Source: Flaveria trinervia (lineage: Eukaryota; Streptophyta; Magnoliopsida; Asterales; Asteraceae). Taken from it: a stretch of DNA of 64,000 nucleotides. Below the pieces are notes generated by a model. That model ran no database searches. It had not been told where the DNA came from and saw nothing but the letters and a program-made list of their open reading frames with translations. The position numbers were made by a program, and so were the translations under genes. Below, in pieces: positions 25,151 to 35,594 of this stretch. Each line of letters begins with the position of its first letter. Position 1 is the stretch's first letter. The stretch covers positions 2,126,997 to 2,190,996 of the forward strand of contig CM046457.1 in the NCBI GenBank assembly GCA_025506515.1, read 5' to 3'.

Positions 25151-25880
25151 TGTTAGGATCTGGTATTTGACCAAACACCAACTGATTAACGTGTTAAACC
25201 AAACCAAATAGTGCAAAATCCTATTTGATTGGCGATCTAATCAGTGAAAATGCACGTAGAGACAATAACGTATTGAATCTAACGTCAAGAATCGATTAGT
25301 AATCGATCTACAACGTTCTATGAACTTGGAGTACGAACTTAGAGGCTTCTGGACGGCTAGGGTACGTCTGGAGTCGAAGTGGATTCAATCCTTACGTTTT
25401 TTCACGAATTAGGTGGTATTTATAGGTTAGGATTGCTCATTCGTGTGACTGAACCATTAGCATGGTTCATTCGTGTGATTGAGCCATGCGGTTGATCCAT
25501 TCGCACAACTGAGTATTCAGTCGTGCGATTGAGTTAGACGCATGAAGTTGTTCAGGCGTATGAAATATTTAGGCGCATGGACACTCAGTCGCATGGCCAT
25601 TCGGACGCATGACCACTGTTGGGGCGCATGGTCCAGTCGGACGCATGAGAACTTCACTTCACCAAGTTTGAATGTATTCAATATTATAACATTATGCATA
25701 ACACTTCAAGCAATCACAACCTATATAATCAAGTCAATATGCGTTAAACAACTCATTAATGAAATATTAAACATTCTAGACACAACCAAACATTTTGTAT
25801 TTCATTAAGTACCCAATAATTACATAAGTGTAAGACATATTACATTCAGATCAGGATCTAGGTACATATATGTATCAACA
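25151..25880 (-). mobile_element. 3' LTR of LTR element A
   Basis: A 730-bp LTR, plus-strand ends TGTTAGGATCTGG and ATGTATCAACA. The minus orientation is fixed by the polypurine tract next to it (25881-25896) and by the ORF at 26001-27142 reading toward it. A TATA-like CTATAAATACC lies on the minus strand near 25416-25427, with the palindromic word array just upstream in U3. The 5' LTR is not in the window. Probably Ty1/copia-related from the PPT style. Confidence 0.75.
25430..25645. repeat. CG-word array in U3 of LTR A
   Basis: About 18 short words such as TTCGTGTGA, TCGTGCGAT, ACGCATGA, GCGCATGG at 10-20 bp spacing, immediately upstream (minus sense) of the TATA-like box. The word CCATTAGCATGG is shared with the array in LTR B. 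Confidence 0.75.
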
Positions 25881-25896
25881 AACTCCCCCTTGGACC
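25881..25896 (-). promoter_or_regulatory. Polypurine tract of element A
   Basis: On the minus strand GTCCAAGGGGGAGTT abuts the LTR start TGTTGATACA. Priming of plus-strand DNA is the family role. An almost identical tract (GTCCAAGGGGGAATT) precedes LTR B. Confidence 0.75.
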
Positions 25897-26000
25897 TAGA
25901 TCTATCTATTGTCTAACATCTTTCATGATTTCCTCAAACTTCTTGTACTTAGCTTCTGTGGTGACTCCTGTGTTTATCTCAAAAACAAAACAGAGTCTTA

Positions 26001-27142
26001 TCACTTCTGGAACTGTAAAGCTTGTACAATATCCTGCGAGTCGTAGAACAGTGGCCACTTATACAAAGTATAAACATCTTGTGCTGACAAGTTGGTGAGC
26101 CACATCGGGTCAAACACCCTTATGGTTCCATTGTGCCATTCCTGTTCAAGACTATTACGGCCTCTCTCGTTCTCCAATCATAGTACCACCATTTGAAGTG
26201 TGGAGTGAAGTCCTGTGGCATCTCACGTAGTGGGATCTTTGACATTGTACGTGGTGGACTCCACTTCAGTACTACTCTAGGTTTGCCAGTTATGGCATCA
26301 ACTTCAGATCTTCTGATGTACCTCGTTGGTTGTTGAGGTTTGAAGTTGACCCATCTGGTAAGGTACTCTCTTTTTAGAGCAGCTTCAAACCAGCCTGACA
26401 TCTTACGAGGGTCAGCATATAGCAAGTTTAACTTTGCTAACTGGTTGAGCTCAAAACCTGGAAGAGTCTTCAGATCGTGTGGAAATCTGAAGTAATCAAT
26501 TCCCTTCTCACGTTTAACCGCATAAACGTTGAGGTCTGCAAAATGTGCCCATGCTATGATCCTGCCTGCCACCTTTTGATGTTTCTTGATCTTATACAGT
26601 TTGGTGTAGACAATTGACGTTGTAGCTCTGCGTTGGGCTCTGATTTCTTCAAAACATGCGGCCCATTCAGCCTTTTTGATGTTGACTTCGGCGTCTGAGG
26701 CTTGGGCCTTCTCTTTATCCTTTTCTGACTCTTTCTTTATTTTATCCAGAGTCTTAAAAGTGTCATTGACAGGAGTTTCTCCCAGATTTGGAATGACATT
26801 TCCCTCATTGTTAGTGTACTCTGGATAGTGTTGTGCACAGACATCTTCAATCTTGATCTCATTGACATCTTGAAGCTCATCGTCACTCTCCTTTTGCACA
26901 GTTGGAGCATCTTTCACAATCTCATCAGGATTGAGTCGGAATATTTCAGCCAGTTGCTCGTTGGTGAGATCATGAATTATTTCTCCTTCTTCAGGAGTGT
27001 AATTCACTGATCTCCTGACAATCCCCTGCAGATCAAGAATCATTGTGAGTTGAGTCTTGATCTTTTGGAGGGGAGCAACATCATATTCATCTCCTTGAAA
27101 ATTAGGATCTGCTTGGTTTAAAACATGTAACACATCAATCAT
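26001..27142 (-). pseudogene. Extra ORF of LTR element A near its 3' LTR, one frameshift
   Basis: An open frame of 340 codons begins at the ATG at 27142, right after an in-frame TAA, and ends at 26120. A frameshift near 26150 is likely, because the next frame continues in sensible protein (VFDPMWLTNLSAQD, then FYDSQDIVQALQFQK) to a TGA at 26001-26003. The N-terminal third is acidic with a Lys/Glu-rich, possibly coiled-coil stretch (KIKKESEKDKEK near residue 135). The C-terminal half is rich in Trp, Tyr and Arg (WAHFADLNVYAVKREKGIDY; FKWWYYDWR). There are no protease, RT, RNase H or integrase motifs. I recall similar proteins in composite-plant retroelements but cannot name a domain. It lies between a coiled-coil/acidic reading frame and the polypurine tract. 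Confidence 0.6.
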
Positions 27143-27346
27143 TTAATCATCAAATAGAACAGTAAACATTAATAATAACCATAAACATAATTACATTAAT
27201 TAGATACAATATTCAAATACACATAGTTTAAATAACATAAACAACTAGGCATTACTCTTGTCTTGAATAGCTGGTGTGTCAGTAGGATTAACAGAAGATG
27301 ATGGGGCTCCTTGGTCTTGATTTTTCTTTGTGCGCCTCTCTTGACC

Positions 27347-28075
27347 TTAAGCTAATGTAGATGCAGCTGCATCTCCTTCGTCATCATCATCATCATCATG
27401 ATCAACATTATCACCTGCATCAGTGTCATCCCCTTGATCATCATAGTCATCATCTTCATCATCATCACAGTCATCATTTTCATCATCATCACTGTCATCG
27501 TCATCACCATCATCTACATCTCCTTCTCGGATCTTTAGGGGCTCATCTTTGGATCCCTTCAGTCTTAGCATAAGCTTCTTGTTCTGGGCCTCCAAATCTT
27601 GTATCCTCTGTATTGAGGATGTATGCATTTCTCTCAGCTTAGTAATCTCTTGGCTCTGGGCTTATATCCTTTGGGCTTGGGATGCATTAAGCTCCATCAG
27701 CTGATTAAGCTGAGAGGCTCGTTGTTCATCCATCGCCAGCAGCTTCAGCACTAACCTGTTAAGGTTAGCCAACTGCTACTCCAACCCGACAGATGGGTAA
27801 GCGGATCCAAAAACAGGTGGGACCTGTGAGGAGGTCCCAACTCCATGGGCTGTGGTGGTGGTAGTGGATGTAGAGAAGATTGAGGTTGGTATCGATGTGG
27901 ATGGCTGTGGATGAGCTGTAGTGGTGGTGGATGGGAAGTCTGTATCTGGTGGAGTGGGTGTGGAAGTGGTGTATGAACTGGTGGTAGTGGATTGGCTCCT
28001 CATCTGACTCCTCCTCTTCCTCACCAGGCATGAAATCCTGGTGGAACCCAGCAGTCTCCGCTCCGTCTCCAGTGG
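27347..28075 (-). pseudogene. Decayed ORF of element A: Thr/Pro-rich, coiled coil, Asp-rich
   Basis: One minus-strand frame runs from the junction with LTR B to a stop at 27347, broken by two in-frame stops (TAG near 27774, TAA near 27662). In order it encodes an acidic Glu run, a Thr/Pro/Ser-rich low-complexity region, a heptad-like segment (LNQLMELNASQAQRI and EITKLREMHTSSIQRIQDLE), and about 50 residues dominated by Asp, encoded by a CAT/ATC repeat. No enzyme motif. It is cut at its upstream end by LTR B. Function unknown. Confidence 0.5.
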
Positions 28076-28719
28076 TGAAATCTGCTTTGGAGATCGATAA
28101 ACATCCAAGCATGTTCTTGACGGAAGGATAAACCATAGCACAAACCAAAAAGTCAAATAATAATACGAACTATAATTGAATGGTTTCATTGATAGATCCT
28201 AACGACTACAAGCTCGTTACAACATAAGAATCAAGACTCTTGGCAAGGGGAAGATCGAGCATGATCTCCCCTCTCATCCGGTAGCCCTAGGCTCCTAGGC
28301 ACACTCTTTCTAAAACCCTTTAGAAATACCCTAATCTCTCTACACATTGAAACTGGTATATATAGGCCTCAGCCCATATTAGATGCGACTGGGCCCATTC
28401 GTGCGATTGGACCATACGTATGGTTCAATCATACGACTGGACCATGCGTATGGTTCAATCGTATGACTAGACCATGCGTATGGTTCAATCGTACGACTGG
28501 ACCATACTTATGGTTCAGTCTTACGAATGTCCCAATCGCATCTCTCAGTCGCACAACTGGTCCATTAGCATGGCTCAGTCGTACGACTGAGTCTCATTCG
28601 CATATGCTCCTGCGAATGACCCAGTTTCATGTGTTTACAACATATCAGGTGTATTACATTAAGCCTAGACTATTCGACAAGCGACGAACACACTATATAT
28701 GACTATATATGCTCCAACA
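28076..28719 (-). repeat. 3' LTR of element B
   Basis: 644 bp, plus-strand ends TGAAATCTGCTTTGG and GCTCCAACA. A TATA-like CTATATATACC lies on the minus strand near 28352-28363. It is longer than the 5' LTR by 29 bp, mainly one extra palindromic repeat unit. Confidence 0.85.
28382..28620. repeat. Alternating palindrome array in U3 of LTR B
   Basis: A 30-bp unit alternates a CCATACGTATGG-type and a TCGTACGA-type palindrome about 15 bp apart. There are three near-perfect units and then diverged ones, ending about 20 bp upstream (minus sense) of the TATA-like box. The 5' LTR has the same array at about 30240-30450 with one unit fewer. Confidence 0.85.
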
Positions 28720-28735
28720 AATTCCCCCTTGGACG
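28720..28735 (-). promoter_or_regulatory. Polypurine tract of element B
   Basis: Minus-strand GTCCAAGGGGGAATT next to the LTR start TGTTGGAGC. Confidence 0.8.
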
Positions 28736-29909
28736 TTGCTTGCGAATAGTAGATAACACCTCTTACAATCTTCAGTCAATCTTTGCTCTGGTTGCCAATA
28801 GATCAAACGAAAAACCATATTAACCAACGTTGCCGATCCGTCAGGTTACACACATCCCTGAAAATGAATTTAGGCACAACAGCTTTTGTTTACTTTGTAG
28901 AACACCATCATAGCAGCAAGATTCCCCATATGACTGATTTTTCCAGATAATGACATGAACAGTTTTCCATTGCTTCAATCTTCACACAGGCTAACTTGAT
29001 TAACATTAACACCTATAGAAATTCCCCCTCACATTCAGCATATCCCAATATATAGACATTGTGTTCTCCTTGCATCTTCACACGGTGTATTGGGAAAAAA
29101 GTTGAAGGTTCCAATCCACAGCTGACAATATCAACCAAATCAACATGCACGAAGATTCATCATCGGAAACCGGTTCATATCATCACTTTCTGATTGCGTC
29201 TTCACTTTCTCTATACATGGATTCCCCCTAAGAAGCAGAATCCTTTCTGTGCGGATAAATATAACTTGATTGGCCTATAAGTAGTCAGATGCTCCTGACT
29301 ACCCCACAAAATCAGCACCAACTGCTGACATCTTTTCTTCTCTCTTTCGTGTTCCAATTACATTCACCTATTCTGTAAGTCCGACGAATAATGGGGTATA
29401 CATCGAACTTATTTGACAAAAGAACCTCAGGGTGAATATGCTTTACTCATCCTCAAATCTGTGCAAGAAGCTGTTCTAGACTCTTTTTTTTGGTCTGGAA
29501 CAAATGCGGATGAGTCAATGCGGATGGTCCAGTCGCACGACTGAACATACGACTGGTCCAGTCGCACGAATGGTCCATTCGCATGGCTCATTCGTACGAA
29601 TGATCCAATCGCATGGCCCAGTCGCATAACGGGTCTGCACGCAGATTTTCAGATCTGCAGCCGCCAGGGCTGCCCAAAACCCTAATCTGACGAATTTAAC
29701 ATGAACCGAAGCAAAGTAGGCATCATCAGATTCGAAAAGGTGATAGGAACGTGATTTCGAATTCGATTTTAACATTGAAGCAACACACGTAACAAGATCT
29801 GAGCAAAACACGAAGAACACGAAGTGGGTTTAACGTCAAGATCTGAAATTTGATCCAGAAATCAAGAGCTCGGGTTGTTAGAATGATTGTTAGATCATTC
29901 CAGCAGTAA

Positions 29910-29924
29910 CCGGCTCTGATACCA
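29910..29924 (-). promoter_or_regulatory. Primer-binding site of element B (tRNA-iMet)
   Basis: Minus-strand TGGTATCAGAGCCGG, the usual plant copia primer site, a few bases inside the 5' LTR. Confidence 0.85.
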
Positions 29925-29928
29925 ATTG

Positions 29929-30543
29929 TGAAATCTACTTTGGAGATCGATAAACATCCGAGCATGTTCTTGACGGAAGGATAAACCACAACACAAACCA
30001 AAAAGTCAAATAATAATACGAACTATAATTGAATGGTTTCATTGATAAAAACCTAACGATTACAAGCTCGTTACAACATAAGAATCAAGACTCTTGGCAA
30101 AGGGAAGATCGAGCATGATCTCCCCTCTCATCCGGCAGCCCTAGGCTCCCGGGCACACTCTTTCTAAAACCCTTTAGAAATCCCCTAATCTCTCTACACA
30201 TTGAAACTGGTATATATAGGCCTCGGCCCATATTAGATGCGAATGGGCCCATTCGTGCGATTGGACCATGCGTATGGTTCAATCGTACGACTGGACCATG
30301 CGTATGGTTCAATCGTACGACTGGACCATACTTATGGTTCAGTCTTACGAATGTCCCAATCGCATCTCTTAGTCGCACGATTGGTCCATTAGCATGGCTC
30401 AGTCGTACGACTGAGTCTCATTCGCATATGCTCCTACGAATGACCCAGTTTCATGTGTTTACAACATATCAGGTGTATTACATTAAACCTAGACTATTCG
30501 ACAAGCGACGAACACACTATATATGACTATATATGCTCTAACA
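29929..30543 (-). repeat. 5' LTR of element B
   Basis: 615 bp, colinear with 28076-28719. Visible differences are scattered substitutions and one missing 30-bp array unit. Confidence 0.85.
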
Positions 30544-32490
30544 AATACGTTGAAACTTTATTTATTTATGTATGTACCAATTAACTATAGATTAATTTTC
30601 AAAATAATCCTTCAATTGTAGCATTCTATTTCATTGAAACCTTAAAATGAAATAAGTTAATATTATCAAATCAACACCGAATAATTTGACATTGTTGGAA
30701 GATGTTTTTTTAATGGTGAAGGGGTAAAGGGGTCAAGACCCTCTCTTCATTAGATGCTTTGACACATTAACTAATATTCCGATTTAGTGGTGAAGAATAG
30801 TGGTTCCAATTTAGATGTTGCGTATTTAGTTGAATTTTATATGTAATCAGATTTTGTAAGTTTGATATATTTGATTATTTAAAAGTTTGGTTTATTTATG
30901 CTATGTTATATTATTTCTTTATCGTTAAAAGAACGTTACAAGTCAACAAAGAAAAACAATTTTTATGCATCTTTTCCCTAAAAAATGAATTGAGCTTTTT
31001 TATTACTTTTATATAGTTTAGTAGAATAATGAGAATGATCATCTCTCTTTGAATCTTTCTTATGATGGTGTTTAAATTTGAATTAATCGGTTCTTAAAAA
31101 GGTCTTTTTATTAATTAGTTTATTAAATAATAAACAAGAAAGTGTTGAATTTTTTATATAACTAAATTTAATTAATCAGTTTCGGAAGTTAGGACTGTTT
31201 TGGGTTTGTTAACTTTAATTGTTATCTCTATAACAACAAGATGTTTCATTACGTCATTACGTATCCTATTCCAGCTAATTTACATCATAATTATATTATA
31301 TCATCATGTCATAAGCGAGACTTGAAATATTAATCTTAAAGGAAGCTTTAGAACTCTAACTCCTAACGTTATTAACGTTCTCGAACCATTACCTTTAACT
31401 TTTAATTATTTAAACCATAGTGTTATGATTCTCAATTATTTAACAAATAAGTGGCTATGACTCTCAATTATCTGAGCAAAAAGTGGTTACGATTCTCCTT
31501 AACAACTAAGGTCCAATTTATTTTAAATTAAATTTGATAGATTCATAGAATTAAAATCCTTTTGTATTAATAATCGAAAATCAAAATCTATAATTATTAA
31601 TAAAATATAACTTTAATACCACGTGATATTTTCTTAACACTTTATTTTTTTAGTTCTCGTCTAAATATGTATCATGTTTTTAATGTTAGTTTAGGTTCAT
31701 TTGATTAAAAATCAACTTCTGATACAAGAGGTATATGAGAAAAAATTGAAACTTTAACTTTAAATTAGAGTGCATCTTTCTTTGGAAATAAAATCATACA
31801 TGATATTTATTCTTTCTTAAATAATTCATCAATCAAAACTATAAAAATTATCTATGAAATCGATTGCTTGATCGTGGTTTCCATAAATGCCGGGTCTATA
31901 TTCGAATATTGGCAAAAGTTATGGGATTTCTTCATCGACTCTTCTTCAATTTGAAGGAATTCATGGGTATCTTTCTCTAGAAATGAAATCATACCCAATT
32001 TTGAAGGATTTCGCAACCCTCCCAGCTTTACAACCATCGCGATTTGTCGTTTTAAAGTCTGCTGATAGTTCCTTCGGCAAACTTCATCAACGTTCTCATT
32101 TTGGCTTCGGTTTCATCAAGTTTTCTTCAACAAAAGATATTTCTCTTTTGTTATACTTGAGTTTTCATCCTCTGTGATTATGATTTTACCTATTATTGTC
32201 TATAATTATGCTTTTGGATTAATATTATTTTACTTTTATTTTTTTGTTTAAAGGTGATCTTCTTCAACAATCCATTTTTGAAGAGGTATTACATGCTTCT
32301 ACTTTTTAAACTTTTTTATTTTTTATGTTTACTACTATATTTTTATTATGTTTGATTGGAATTCGTTTGATATGTGCAAATTGTTTTTGATGTATCTAGA
32401 AGTAATATTGGAAATCACACCTTTATTTCACGGTTGATTTTGACGTCTTCAGACAAAAATATCCTTTTTAAATTTTAGAGAAGACAGTTC
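30544..32490. other. AT-rich sequence without supported genes
   Basis: Holds the second copy of a dispersed repeat (30756-30852) and old AT-rich DNA. A 96-codon plus frame at 31887 was not accepted as a gene. The part to the right may be the inside of the Helitron ending at 32953; its 5' end was not found. Confidence 0.5.
30756..30852 (+). repeat. Dispersed repeat, copy 2
   Basis: Partner of 16628-16735; see the shared words given there. Confidence 0.5.
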
Positions 32491-32499
32491 CTGTTAGCA

Positions 32500-32690
32500 G
32501 TGTGTTTTACAATGACAATAAACAAAAGACAAGAACAATCGCTATCCAAAGTTACTTTGTTTTTTAAACAATCATTGTTCACACATGGTCAGCTATATGT
32601 TGCATTATCTCGAGTTAAAAGTAGACAATAATTAAAATTATTAATATTAGATAATGATGAAAAAATTATCAACATTAGCCAATGAATTGA
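32500..32690 (+). pseudogene. Helitron helicase (Pif1-like) C-terminal fragment
   Basis: The plus frame reads MTINKRQEQSLSKVTLFF and then LFTHGQLYVALSRVKSRQ, followed by an in-frame TAA and LKLLILDN. This is the highly conserved last part of the Pif1-type helicase of the Helitron Rep/Hel protein (motifs V-VI, with the VALSR arginine). In intact proteins the first part reads TINKSQGQSL, so Ser and Gly are altered here. Nothing upstream is recognisable. It lies 260 bp before a Helitron 3' terminus in the same orientation, which supports the call. Confidence 0.75.
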
Positions 32691-32923
32691 AGTATTGTTT
32701 TTTATATCCAATTTAATTTGTTTATTACTTAAAGTTCTTATTTATAAGTTTATTTTCATTTCATAACATACACTATTCAGATGTATAAGTATTAATAGAG
32801 AAAACTTACTAATATTAGATGTAGCTAATGTTAAAAGTTATACATCAATGTCAACATACAAAATAATATCAACAACGTTATAACTTACGAACTTTTTAAA
32901 CAACAACAATATTTTTAGATTAA

Positions 32924-32953
32924 ACCCATGTGTTACACGAGTCTTTAGCCTAG
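32924..32953 (+). mobile_element. Helitron 3' terminus (subterminal hairpin and CTAG end)
   Basis: ACCCATGT-GTT-ACACGAGT can form an 8-bp stem with two mismatches, both explained by C-to-T decay at CG. It is followed 7 bases later by CTAG and then T, as in plant Helitrons (CTRR, insertion between A and T). Confidence 0.7.
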
Positions 32954-33160
32954 TACGCTCGTATACTCATAAAAGTATAAAATTAGAAAGTGAATAGCGT
33001 TGTTACGGATATACGACACGTTCTTATAAATTAAATTAAGTAAGATAACTTTAAAAACTGTAAAACTTAACTTCGAGCATGACTTGATGTCAATAAATAT
33101 AAATCAAGATAAACACAATTGTATAATTTTATAGTTTTCAAACACATCAAATTAACAAAA

Positions 33161-33231
33161 GCACCAGTGGTCTAGTGGTAGAATAGTACCCTGCCACGGT
33201 ACAGACCCGGGTTCGATTCCCGGCTGGTGCA
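33161..33231 (+). tRNA. tRNA-Gly (anticodon GCC)
   Basis: 71 nt with a perfect 7-bp acceptor stem (GCACCAG with CTGGTGC), D arm with A box (TGGTCTAGTGG), anticodon loop CTGCCAC with GCC at 33193-33195, and T arm CCGGG-TTCGATT-CCCGG. CAA-rich sequence precedes it and a T run follows at 33237-33242 as a Pol III terminator. It looks functional. Confidence 0.97.
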
Positions 33232-35360
33232 AAATATTTTTTAAAGTTCTACAATTTTTTATTATCATTATTTTTTGAGAGAAAATTACTTTTCATATAG
33301 CGCGATAATAATATTCTTCTTCGTTGCAACTTTGAGTCTTATTTGGCTGATTTTGGCCTTTCGATACTCATGAATTCTGCAAATTATTACCATGCCATGT
33401 CCTGGAATGCATTTTATCTTTTCGTTCTTATCATCGTGATTGGTCTTTAGTCCTGTCTAAAACGTTTGGGTTTGGTTGACGCAAAAGATTTTTACGCGTT
33501 CTGAAGTTACTAGCGTGTACTTTGTTTGTTACTTCTTTTTTCATATACTGATTAACATGATTTTAGGTATGAAACATACTTCCCAAATAACATAGAAACA
33601 TTCAAGGTTGTAGTCTGCAGGTTAGGTAATGGGTCAAACGATTGTTCTCTTTTGCGTACAATGATTTAATATGTTGTATGCAAAGAAAACATATTATTTT
33701 GGTTACTTCTATCCCATTTGACCCGTTTCTTTTTTATCCAAGTTTTTTTTTAATTTGACCCGTCGGTAGAAGCAGCTCACACACGTTTTGTCCTTTGCAA
33801 TATATAGTTACACAATGTCACATTGATCATAACAGAAAAGAGTGGCATGTACAATTACAGCGTGGTGTTATTAGAGATCTTGAATGTGCATAGTGCGGTT
33901 GTGAATCAAGTTAAGGATGGTTCACATATGATCGAGTTTGGTCAAAAAGAAAATGGGAAGGTTTTAGCCCGCATTCACCATTTTGGAAGCCGCGTTGCTA
34001 CCTGGTCAAACGATCCAAGAAATGCTACACACACTCGAGATTGCAATGTTTCGTGTAAATTCTTTGCTGCCCACCCAACCATCTACTCATCGTTCAATCT
34101 TTTCACTAGTGGTTTATCGGTTTATCTTAAACCGGTAAGAGTAATGATTCCGGGTTTGACTAGTTGAAATGGCCAATCCAGTCCGGTTTTAATAACTTCA
34201 AATTTGAGGGTGTTTAATAACTTAAATAAACCAAAAGCCAGTTTTGCAAGTTATTGAAATATTTTAAAATTAACATATGACAACATTTTACTAACTGAAA
34301 CAACAACTTTTCATAAATTAGTGGATATTTGGAGGCTCTAAACATGATGACATAGACACAAGTGGGGCTCCAAACACCATTACAAGCTAAATAAAAAAGG
34401 CTTTAAATCCGTAGCGCTCCAAGCCTTTAACAGACGCCAAAAACATTTTTTCCTAAATTATTAAATCATTAGGGGTTTCAAACATTAGCTAACCACTACA
34501 CTAAATTATTACCTGCCAATGTTCCTGTGAACGTCTAGAGACTCTAACCTTTCGTTTTAGCTCATTATTTATGTTTGTCCATGAGATTCGTCACCTTATC
34601 TAAGAAAAAGCCAACAAAGAGCAGTATGAAAATAATCAAATATAACACTTTTGTAGTATGAAAATTTGCAGCGTGTAGTACAGCAGATTCAAATGTCGAG
34701 AATGCCCGTTTTCATAACGAAAAAGTAGAAGAATCTCATGGACAAACAATATGAGCAAGGGGCAATAAGTAGTTTTTAGCCGGAAAGTTTATCAACAAAG
34801 GGAGCATATCAATTACTATCGGAACCTTAAAAACATTATGGGAAGTTCTACAATGACGAGTAGATACGGAAGATGTGTGGGTTGGGAATGGGTTTAGATT
34901 GAAACGGTCATCTATTAGTTCAGGTTATATTGTGTTAGTTGACGTGCTAACCCTTTTTAGTTTTATTACTTTGATTACAAAACAATATTACTAAACTGAC
35001 ACTCTATATCTTTGAAAAACGAATTTGGATGTTTTATGCATCAAGAAAATACTTTGGGCAACTCTTCAATCCATTTGAACCATTCCCTTTTCCACCATTT
35101 CTGTTTAATTGTGTTTGACATATACAAAACCCAAGTTGACACCCATAAATACGTAAATGGGCCTAAATGGTCACCTCTATGAGTGGGTGATAAATAAAAT
35201 GATGATTTCAAAGTGAGGCAATAAAAAAAAAGATTACCTTTTGCAACCATGCCCGGCGGTTCTTCCAATCTAATGAACATAGTCAATCTTAATACCCAAA
35301 AAAAGGTAATTATTTGATAGTTGGTCTGGTACAGTTAATTTTGTTACAGCTTGTGTCGGG
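33232..35360. other. Intergenic sequence with weak coding remnants
   Basis: Only one frame (33823-34167) shows any protein-like character. The stretch at about 35120-35300 is distantly similar to 45920-46040 (shared AAATGATGATTT and AGATAGTCAATCT-like words), an old dispersed repeat. Confidence 0.4.
33823..34167 (+). pseudogene. Weak reading frame with a receptor-kinase-like start
   Basis: 114 codons. The start (ITEKSGMYNYSVVLLEIL) resembles kinase subdomain IX, usually SDVYSFGVVLLE in plant receptor-like kinases. It has Gly for the Asp of that motif. The rest (for example HTRDCNVSCKFF) does not look like a kinase and was not recognised. It may be a chimera of two remnants or chance. Confidence 0.2.
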
Positions 35361-35363
35361 ACC

Positions 35364-35594
35364 GACAAGATGACATTTGATAAGATTCAAGATATTGTCC
35401 TAGGTGACGACGTTCGTTTGAAAAGTGCAAATGGTGGATCATCACCTAAGATGTTACATGTTGACAGGGAATCGGAAAATAACAGGGGCCATGGGAGTCG
35501 AGGAAATAGTTCTGCTAGAACTCAAAAAAATGTAAGCTGTTGGAATTACAATGAAGATGGACATGTTAATGACAGAAGGTGTAGAATTCATCGA
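35364..35594 (+). pseudogene. Copia gag fragment with damaged zinc knuckle
   Basis: KMTFDKIQDIVLGDDVR matches the region before the nucleocapsid in Tork/Tnt1-like copia gag. It is followed by a Gly/Arg/Asn-rich segment and CWNYNEDGHVNDRRC, a CCHC knuckle whose second Cys is Tyr. It ends abruptly where the LTR-like sequence at 35595 begins. Confidence 0.6.

Larger units (their letters stand above)
28076..30543 (-). mobile_element. Non-autonomous LTR retrotransposon B (LARD/TRIM-like), complete
   Basis: Two LTRs (28076-28719 and 29929-30543) enclose 1.2 kb with no gag or pol. A primer-binding site complementary to initiator tRNA-Met (29910-29924) and a polypurine tract (28720-28735) fix minus orientation. 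The inside has no long ORF but carries another CG-word array at 29512-29640. The expected 5-bp target duplication is absent: AGTGG is on the left and AATAC on the right. The left flank is the decayed ORF of element A. A recombinant origin or a later deletion is possible. Confidence 0.85.

Noticed and set aside
25430..25645. Direct-repeat array considered as a CRISPR-like array
   Set aside because: Words are short and variable and the spacers are not unique; there are no cas genes and the DNA is plant nuclear. The same holds for the other arrays.
27776..28189. Minus frame of 137 codons spanning 28076
   Set aside because: It starts inside LTR B and reads into element A; the N-terminal part is LTR sequence, so the fusion is an artefact of the junction.
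31887..32177. Plus-strand frame starting MPGLYSNIGKSYG, reminiscent of a VDAC porin N-terminus
   Set aside because: Only about nine residues match, the rest is unlike a porin, and the complementary strand is equally open. Too short to support.
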